A stretch of DNA of 27,079 nt, taken from the NCBI GenBank assembly GCA_016296675.1, contig JAEDIV010000011.1, positions 1 to 27,079 on the forward strand, read 5' to 3'. How positions within the stretch are numbered: position 1 is the first letter of the stretch; each line of letters begins with the position of its first letter. The notes under the pieces were generated by a model that had not been told where the DNA came from, searched no databases, and saw nothing but the letters and a program-made list of their open reading frames with translations. The DNA is from Clostridia bacterium. GTDB taxonomy: Bacteria; Bacillota; Clostridia; Christensenellales; Aristaeellaceae. The translations under genes and the position numbers were made by a program. Shown piece after piece: positions 22,647-27,079 of this stretch.

Positions 22647-23882
22647 TTATTCGTCAAATTCCTTAAGATTCAATCTCACGCACAGGATGTACGGCTGGTT
22701 TTTGCCGTTTTCCCACGGTACCCAATGACCGTAGGTAATGGCTACGATGGTTCCGTCGGGCAGAACATGCAGACCCGGATAGCCGCAGTCGCCGTCGGAA
22801 TGGGTTGGATGGTTGTCCTTTAAGCGGAAATGATACTGGCCCTCGGCGCCGTTTACAAGGTCCTCTTCCGTTCCAACCCACATAACCCAGTCGCCGTGGG
22901 TTTTCGTTTCAAAACCGCAGTCGCGGAAGGTGCATGCGATGCGCCCGTCCGGCAGGCGGCGAAGGGTGTGTCTGTCGCCGGTCAGAACGTCCGGAAGCTC
23001 ACGGGGCTTTGTCCAGGTTTCGCCGTCGTCGTCCGAGAACATGATGCAGGAGCGCATCACGCGGGCGTTTTCGCGAAGAAGCACCGCGATTCTGCCGTCC
23101 GACAAACGGATCATGCCCGGCTCGCACAAATGCGCCCTTTCATGACGCGCAATGGTCACCGGCTGGCTCCAGGTAAGGCCGCCGTCTTTGGAAATGATCT
23201 TGTTTACATGGAAGCATTTGCCTGCGTCTACGCCGCCGAAGGAGCAGGTGTGGATGATTTCGCCGTTTTCTTCAGGCACGGATCTGTCGCCGTCCAGAAA
23301 TGCGTTTTCGTGGACTTCCCATTCGCCCTTGGGGTTTCTCCACTCTTTTCTTCTGACGTACTTAACCTTTCCGTCCTTGGTATATTTGAAGAAGGTGTAT
23401 TTTTCGCTGAAATCGCCGCCGTAGAAGGTGTTGATTTCGTCGTGGAACATGGCCATGTATTTGCCGGGGGCATTCAAGGCAATCATGTCGCCCATGGCTA
23501 CGATTCCTCCGTAATCGCCGATCGGGGTTAGCTCCGTCCAGGTGTAGCCGTCGTCCTCGCTTACAGACATACGGATCGGAAAAAGGCCTGAAAACATGAC
23601 AAGGCGCTTTTTGCCTTCCTTGTCATAGGTTCTGAAAACCGTGGGCACTTCCATGCTGGTGACAAAGCTTTCGGGAAGCGGCAGTCTGTCCGTCCAGGTA
23701 AGACCGCCGTCATAGCTCATTTTTTCAACGATGCTGCCCCTGCCGTGTCCCTTCGGGTACATGGCGACGATGGTTTTGTTATCCTCCAGAAGCACGCTGG
23801 ACACATGGCCCAGATACTGACCCTCTTCCCTGTCCACAACGATCTGGCGATGGGTATCGTTATTCAAATCGATAAACCGCAT
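22647..23882 (-). CDS. Cytoplasmic BNR-repeat (sialidase-fold) propeller protein
   Basis: A 411-residue six-bladed-propeller protein with four Asp boxes: SYDGGLTW (56-63), SEDDGYTW (108-115), SKDGGLTW (231-238) and SDDDGETW (283-290). There is no signal peptide. The FRIP arginine motif of GH33 sialidases is absent near the N-terminus; conserved acidic and basic patches such as CEPGMIRLSDGRIAVLLREN (about 253-272) and GDRHTLRRLPDGRIACTFRDCG (about 302-323) suggest a hydrolase or sugar-binding site of another sialidase-fold family. GGAGGGGG precedes the ATG, and the gene follows the esterase after 14 bp. It is the last gene of a three-gene operon. Role is probably on an intracellular sugar or oligosaccharide; a true sialidase is doubtful because no sialic acid catabolic gene is nearby. 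Confidence 0.75.
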   Translation of the reverse strand: MRFIDLNNDTHRQIVVDREEGQYLGHVSSVLLEDNKTIVAMYPKGHGRGSIVEKMSYDGGLTWTDRLPLPESFVTSMEVPTVFRTYDKEGKKRLVMFSGLFPIRMSVSEDDGYTWTELTPIGDYGGIVAMGDMIALNAPGKYMAMFHDEINTFYGGDFSEKYTFFKYTKDGKVKYVRRKEWRNPKGEWEVHENAFLDGDRSVPEENGEIIHTCSFGGVDAGKCFHVNKIISKDGGLTWSQPVTIARHERAHLCEPGMIRLSDGRIAVLLRENARVMRSCIMFSDDDGETWTKPRELPDVLTGDRHTLRRLPDGRIACTFRDCGFETKTHGDWVMWVGTEEDLVNGAEGQYHFRLKDNHPTHSDGDCGYPGLHVLPDGTIVAITYGHWVPWENGKNQPYILCVRLNLKEFDE

Positions 23883-23896
23883 TTGACCCCCTCCAA

Positions 23897-24646
23897 TTAT
23901 GAAAGTATGCGTTCAATGAATTTGTAAATCAGTTTCCCAAACACGCTTTCGCCCGCTTCATCCACCTTGTAGTCGTACGCGCAGTGCTTCCCGTGCATGA
24001 CGGTCAAAGTAATCTTACTCTCGTCATATCGGAAATGCTTGAGCGTCGACAAAACAAGCATCGTCTGTTCGTATCTGTTTTCCATGTCGTCGTCCGACAC
24101 GATGAATATCTGCGGCGCGCAGGCATTTCCATTGCTTCCTATATGAAAAAGCGGCGCAAATTCATCCACAATCAGCCGTCGCGAGTCGACATTTCTTTCC
24201 CTCAAAACATTAAAATGCGTGGTCGGCTGTCCGGCGTCGTGCACATAGCCCGAAAGCGCATTCGCATCAATTCCGCGCGCGGCGAGATATTTTTTGTCAT
24301 AGCACAGCATCATCGAAAGATATCCGCCCGCAGAGCTTCCGCCGACAAAGATCTTGTCCGTGCCCGCGTAAAGGGGCATTCTGTCGGCTGCCCACTTAAC
24401 CGCATCCGCCGCATCCTCGATGAAATCCGGACAATGCGCTATTGGATACATTCTGTAATTTACATCCACAACGGCAATCCCGTGGTCGGTGAGATACTTG
24501 TTGTACGGTGCGTTTTTGTCCTTGCTGCCTGCTTCCAGTCCGCCGCCGTGAAAATAGACAAACGCCGCCTTCGCCCTGCCATCCGGAAGGTTCACATCCA
24601 GCTTCTGGCCATATCCGTTATAGACGATGTTTTCAATCGTTCTCAT
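23897..24646 (-). CDS. Alpha/beta-hydrolase esterase (HSL/acetyl-esterase type)
   Basis: A 249-residue alpha/beta-hydrolase. It shows the oxyanion motif HGGG (33-36), the nucleophile elbow GGSSAGGY with S105, an acidic residue in VSDDDMENR (about 185-187) and the catalytic His in MHGKHCAY (H221 most likely). No signal peptide, so cytoplasmic. This family includes deacetylases of acetylated or feruloylated sugars and small-ester carboxylesterases. The neighbour downstream is a sugar-type propeller protein, which favours a carbohydrate substrate such as an O-acetylated oligosaccharide; this is inference. It overlaps the methyltransferase gene by 14 bp and has AAAGGAG eight bases before its ATG. 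The rest of the fold (DVNYRMYPIAHCPDFIEDAADAV) is as expected for the family. Confidence 0.88.
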   Translation of the reverse strand: MRTIENIVYNGYGQKLDVNLPDGRAKAAFVYFHGGGLEAGSKDKNAPYNKYLTDHGIAVVDVNYRMYPIAHCPDFIEDAADAVKWAADRMPLYAGTDKIFVGGSSAGGYLSMMLCYDKKYLAARGIDANALSGYVHDAGQPTTHFNVLRERNVDSRRLIVDEFAPLFHIGSNGNACAPQIFIVSDDDMENRYEQTMLVLSTLKHFRYDESKITLTVMHGKHCAYDYKVDEAGESVFGKLIYKFIERILS

Positions 24647-25466
24647 TCATCTTTCTCCTTTGTCGGTTGATTTCATAAAAGCAAACCGTGGCCGCGCACC
24701 CGGCGTTCAAGGAGGAGGCGGCTCCAAAGATCGGAATTTTGACCAATACATCGCATTTTTCCTTCCATGCCTTTGAAAGGCCGAAAGTTTCGTTTCCGAT
24801 GACGAGCGCGACGGGGCCGGTAAGATCAATCTCGCTTATGTCCTTTTCGCCCTTTGCGCTGGTTCCGACAATCAAAGGTTTTGAAGGCAGATTTCTAAGC
24901 CACTTTTCTGCATCCTCAGCGCCGTCAAGATTGGCAAAGGGGATTGCAAAGCATGCGCCGACGCTTGCGCGGATGGTCTGGGTATCATAAAAATCCGCCG
25001 CGTGACCCGTCACAATCGCGCCGGTCGCGCCGAAAGCATCCGCAGAGCGAAGAAAAGTTCCAAGGTTTCCGGGCGAAGCAGGCCGGTCGAAAAGCGCAAA
25101 AAAGGGAGCATCTTCTTTTTCTGCCTTTTCCGCCATTTTCTCAAGCCCGTCAAAGCGCATTTTAACAAGCGCGATGATTTCGCACGGGTTTTCGCGGTCG
25201 GAAAGCTCCTTTAAAAGCGATTCATCCATTTTGTGAAGCACATCAGGCCGGGCTTTCCCAATCATATCCTCCGCCCAGCCGGACAGGCGTTTTCCATCCG
25301 CTACGCACATGGAATAAAATTCATATCCATGACGGATCGCCTGCTCCACGGGCTGAACGCCTTCCAGGAAAGCAAGCGCCTGCTTTGAGCGCTTTTCGCG
25401 GTTGCGCTTCAGGGTTTCATATCTTTGATATTCCGCGTTTTTGGTATAAATGTTTTGAATTCTCAT
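24633..25466 (-). CDS. SpoU/TrmH-family RNA 2'-O-methyltransferase (probable)
   Basis: A 277-residue SPOUT methyltransferase. Motif 1 is RPASPGNLGTFLRSADAFGA (N134, R140), motif 2 is LVIGNETFGLS (N225, E226) and motif 3 is IPIFGAASSLNAGCAATVCFYE (S252, L253, N254); together these build the knotted SAM site. The first about 110 residues form the substrate-binding domain (FLEGVQPVEQAI), as in TrmH/RlmB-like proteins. It would methylate a ribose 2'-OH of tRNA or rRNA; the target is unknown. One oddity is that motif 3 has Ala residues where family members usually show a Met or Gly-Ser pattern, but the SLN core is intact. A good promoter lies just upstream; the ribosome binding site (AAAGGGCG) is modest. 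The esterase start lies within its 3' end. Confidence 0.9.
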   Translation of the reverse strand: MRIQNIYTKNAEYQRYETLKRNREKRSKQALAFLEGVQPVEQAIRHGYEFYSMCVADGKRLSGWAEDMIGKARPDVLHKMDESLLKELSDRENPCEIIALVKMRFDGLEKMAEKAEKEDAPFFALFDRPASPGNLGTFLRSADAFGATGAIVTGHAADFYDTQTIRASVGACFAIPFANLDGAEDAEKWLRNLPSKPLIVGTSAKGEKDISEIDLTGPVALVIGNETFGLSKAWKEKCDVLVKIPIFGAASSLNAGCAATVCFYEINRQRRKMNEND

Positions 25467-25499
25467 CTTTTTCGCCCTTTACGTGTTATGCTATAGTTT

Positions 25500-25528
25500 A
25501 TTATCTGAAATTTCCTGTTTTCTGTCAA
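25500..25528 (-). promoter_or_regulatory. Sigma-A-type promoter of the RNA methyltransferase operon
   Basis: On the minus strand TTGACA (25523-25528) and GATAAT (25500-25505) are separated by 17 bases. Predicted transcription start is near 25493, about 27 bases before the ATG at 25466. Confidence 0.78.
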
Positions 25529-25545
25529 TACGATTCGGGTGCATC

Positions 25546-25574
25546 TTGCATTTTTTTGTTAAGTAATTTATGAT
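25546..25574 (+). promoter_or_regulatory. Probable sigma-A promoter of the plus-strand unit
   Basis: TTGCAT (25546-25551) and TATGAT (25569-25574) with a 17-base spacer, back to back with the minus-strand promoter. The -10 box covers the first possible ATG (25570), so that codon would not be in the transcript. Confidence 0.6.
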
Positions 25575-25587
25575 ATATACAAAAGGA

Positions 25588-26019
25588 ATGCATGAAGGTG
25601 AATTCAAGATAAAAAAGCGTCTGTTTCTTCTAATCTCTGCGCTGATCGGCGGCGCATACGGCGCACTCAGCGTATTTCTTTCAAGGATATTTTTAAAAAA
25701 CATCGGCTCTGTCGCCGGGTGGGGCATGCAACTTTTCAAAGCGGACGGCGAAATAACGTCGCAGGTAACCGGCGCACTTGATCAGCTGAAGGGCGCTTCC
25801 CTCGTCTCCCCGTTTCCCGTGTTCATCCTCATCTTTGCATGCCTGTTTCTTCTCATCTTCCGCAGGATGAAAAAAACGAGGAAAATCGTCATAAACCTAA
25901 CGGCGTGGATCCTTCTTCTTATTCCTTCTCTTGTTACCGCTGCGCTTTTTACGGTCGTCAACGATATTCTGTTTTATGACGTTGTAAAAATGCTTACCTC
26001 CATTCTTTCCAATCTCTAA
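25588..26019 (+). CDS. Small integral membrane protein of unknown function
   Basis: A 143-residue protein from the ATG at 25588; an earlier in-frame ATG at 25570 lies inside the predicted -10 box. The ribosome binding site is poor (AAAAGG directly against the ATG), so the start is the weakest part of this call. Three hydrophobic segments are visible: about 11-31 (LFLLISALIGGAYGALSVFL), about 75-92 (FPVFILIFACLFLLIF) and about 100-120 (NLTAWILLLIPSLVTAALF). Basic residues between the second and third segments (RRMKKTRK) mark a cytoplasmic loop. The stop codon is in the same frame as the ceramidase-like remnant that follows directly, so the two might descend from one longer gene or from two adjacent genes. 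No family recognised. Confidence 0.6.
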   Translation: MHEGEFKIKKRLFLLISALIGGAYGALSVFLSRIFLKNIGSVAGWGMQLFKADGEITSQVTGALDQLKGASLVSPFPVFILIFACLFLLIFRRMKKTRKIVINLTAWILLLIPSLVTAALFTVVNDILFYDVVKMLTSILSNL

Positions 26020-26505
26020 GTCCGCTCGGAGCCCTTCACCGTGCCGCTCGACAATCCCGTGTTTCTCGCCTATAAATTCCTGGGCATTCTGAACAACCGC
26101 TCCGAAAAGGGCGAAGGCCAAACGGGCTACAATGTCAAAACGGAACTTTGCCTCCTTCAGTTGGATAACATCTTAATCGCGCTCCTGCCGGGCGAAATCT
26201 TCCCGGAACTGGTACTGGGCGGAATGTATGCCCGAACCGTGAAAGACGCGGTAAACCCCGAGCCGCTTAAGGACATTGCATCCCGATACGGATACGATAA
26301 CCTTCTCATTATCGGCCTAACCAATGATGAACTGGGCTACATTGTGCCGCCGTCGGATTTCCTCCTGAATGAAAAACTGCCCTACATTGAAAGAAGGACG
26401 GACAACCGCGGCGAGGATCATTACGAGGAAACAAACTCTGTCGGCCCCGAATGCGCAGTCAAAATCGCCGAAGCCTTTGAAAGCGCGCTAAAGAATCTCA
26501 AATAA
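26020..26505 (+). pseudogene. Remnant of a neutral/alkaline ceramidase-like protein (C-terminal part only)
   Basis: About 161 codons, in the same frame as the preceding membrane-protein gene and separated from it only by one TAA. The translation carries the late part of ceramidase-like proteins: FTVPLDNPVFLAYKFLG, then LLPGEIFPELVLGG, LTNDELGYIVPPSDFLL and HYEETNSVGPECAVKIAEAF. Family members are usually several hundred residues and carry a metal-binding catalytic region before this part; here that region is missing, so an internal deletion is likely. A GTG at 26041 with GGAG nine bases upstream could still start a 154-residue protein, so expression of a short product cannot be ruled out. The family assignment is from pattern memory. 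Confidence 0.6.
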
Positions 26506-26518
26506 AAAGGAGACGACT

Positions 26519-27079
26519 ATGCAGGACATCATCATCCTTCTTCAAAAGGTGCTGCCCGTATTTCTGGTTCTGATGCTGGGCGTGTTATTGCGCAAAAAGC
26601 AGATCATTTCGCGCGAAGGCATCAATGCGCTCAAGACCACGGCTGTCAACATTGCGCTTTCTGCCGTCATGGTAAACGCCTTTGCGACAGCGGAATACAC
26701 ATTAAAAAGCGTGATCGTGCCCTCGTTCATCTTCATTTTCTGCATTCTTGCGCTGATTCTCGGCTTTCTTGCCTGCAGGCTTTTCAAAATCGGCGGCCGT
26801 CTCTCCCCATACATTTCCGCCGGCTTTGAAGCGGGCATGCTGGGCTACGCGCTTTTTGCCATTCTTTTTCCGGACGAATCCGCATCCCATTTTGCGATCA
26901 TCGATCTTGGCCAGGTGCTTTTCGTGTTCACAGTCTATAAGATCCTGCTTGCCGGCAAAAAAGGCGGCGTGGGCGCGCTCAGGGAAGCCGTCACCTCTCC
27001 CGTGGTCTGGGGCATCCTTTTGGGTCTCCTCCTTGGCGCGACAGGCCTTTATGACGCGCTCAAGCCTTCGGGGATCGAC
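26519..27079 (+). CDS. AEC-family (auxin efflux carrier-like) permease, partial (3' end outside window)
   Basis: The first 187 codons of a membrane transporter, starting at the ATG 26519 with AAAAGGAG about seven bases upstream. The N-terminus (LQKVLPVFLVLMLGVLLRKK, then REGINALKTTAVNIALSAVM) matches the AEC/Mem_trans family, which in bacteria includes malate and other carboxylate permeases. At least five hydrophobic helices are visible, as expected for the N-terminal half of a ten-helix protein. The frame is open to the window edge. It begins 13 bp after the ceramidase-like remnant in the same direction, probably in one transcript. The substrate is unknown. Confidence 0.85.
   Translation, partial: MQDIIILLQKVLPVFLVLMLGVLLRKKQIISREGINALKTTAVNIALSAVMVNAFATAEYTLKSVIVPSFIFIFCILALILGFLACRLFKIGGRLSPYISAGFEAGMLGYALFAILFPDESASHFAIIDLGQVLFVFTVYKILLAGKKGGVGALREAVTSPVVWGILLGLLLGATGLYDALKPSGID

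Noticed and set aside
1..27079. tRNA, rRNA, CRISPR array, insertion sequence, phage or toxin-antitoxin genes
   Set aside because: None seen on reading both strands; the only repeats are the short intergenic hairpin units, without an adjacent transposase.

Overview
The window looks like a chromosomal piece of an anaerobic Bacillota, most likely an uncultured gut or rumen Clostridia (possibly Christensenellales; this is inference from the style of the signal peptides and the gene mix, not from a marker gene). Supporting signs are strong AGGAGG-type ribosome binding sites, sigma-A promoters of the TTGACA-17-TATAAT type, moderate GC, carbohydrate (CUT1) ABC transporters without their own ATPase, and many Sec signal peptides.

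Layout. Positions 1 to about 21,600 form one long, almost gap-free minus-strand carbohydrate locus, read from right to left. From a strong promoter at 21683-21711 the order is: a 946-residue solute-binding protein with N-terminal beta-sandwich domains; a MalF-type permease; a secreted NHL propeller-TPR-Yip1 membrane protein; a DUF5696 protein; a second MalF-type permease; a MalG-type permease; a secreted GH93-like propeller hydrolase; then, after a 223-bp gap, a conventional 447-residue solute-binding protein; a second MalG-type permease; two tandem secreted GH43 proteins; an ArsR-type regulator with a large C-terminal domain; a cytoplasmic GH2 enzyme; and a cytoplasmic GH43 enzyme cut by the window edge. 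Most junctions are overlaps or gaps of a few bases, so translation is probably coupled. The simplest model is that the secreted GH43 and GH93-like proteins release arabinose- or xylose-containing oligosaccharides, the binding proteins and permeases import them using an ATPase encoded elsewhere, and GH43 and GH2 finish hydrolysis in the cytoplasm.

Positions 21,610-22,646 hold a promoter-rich divergent spacer, a small plus-strand lipoprotein gene, and a large inverted repeat that also forms the terminator of the next minus-strand operon. That operon (25466 to 22647) encodes a SpoU/TrmH-type RNA methyltransferase, an alpha/beta-hydrolase esterase and a cytoplasmic BNR-repeat protein, driven by a promoter at 25500-25528.

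Positions 25,546-27,079 are a plus-strand unit: a small membrane protein, a 5'-truncated ceramidase-like remnant and the start of an AEC-family permease.

The part most worth attention is 11,762-21,582: large binding protein, permeases, NHL-TPR-Yip1 protein and DUF5696 protein, which look like one co-translated uptake system of undescribed mechanism. No tRNA, rRNA, CRISPR array, transposase or phage gene was seen.
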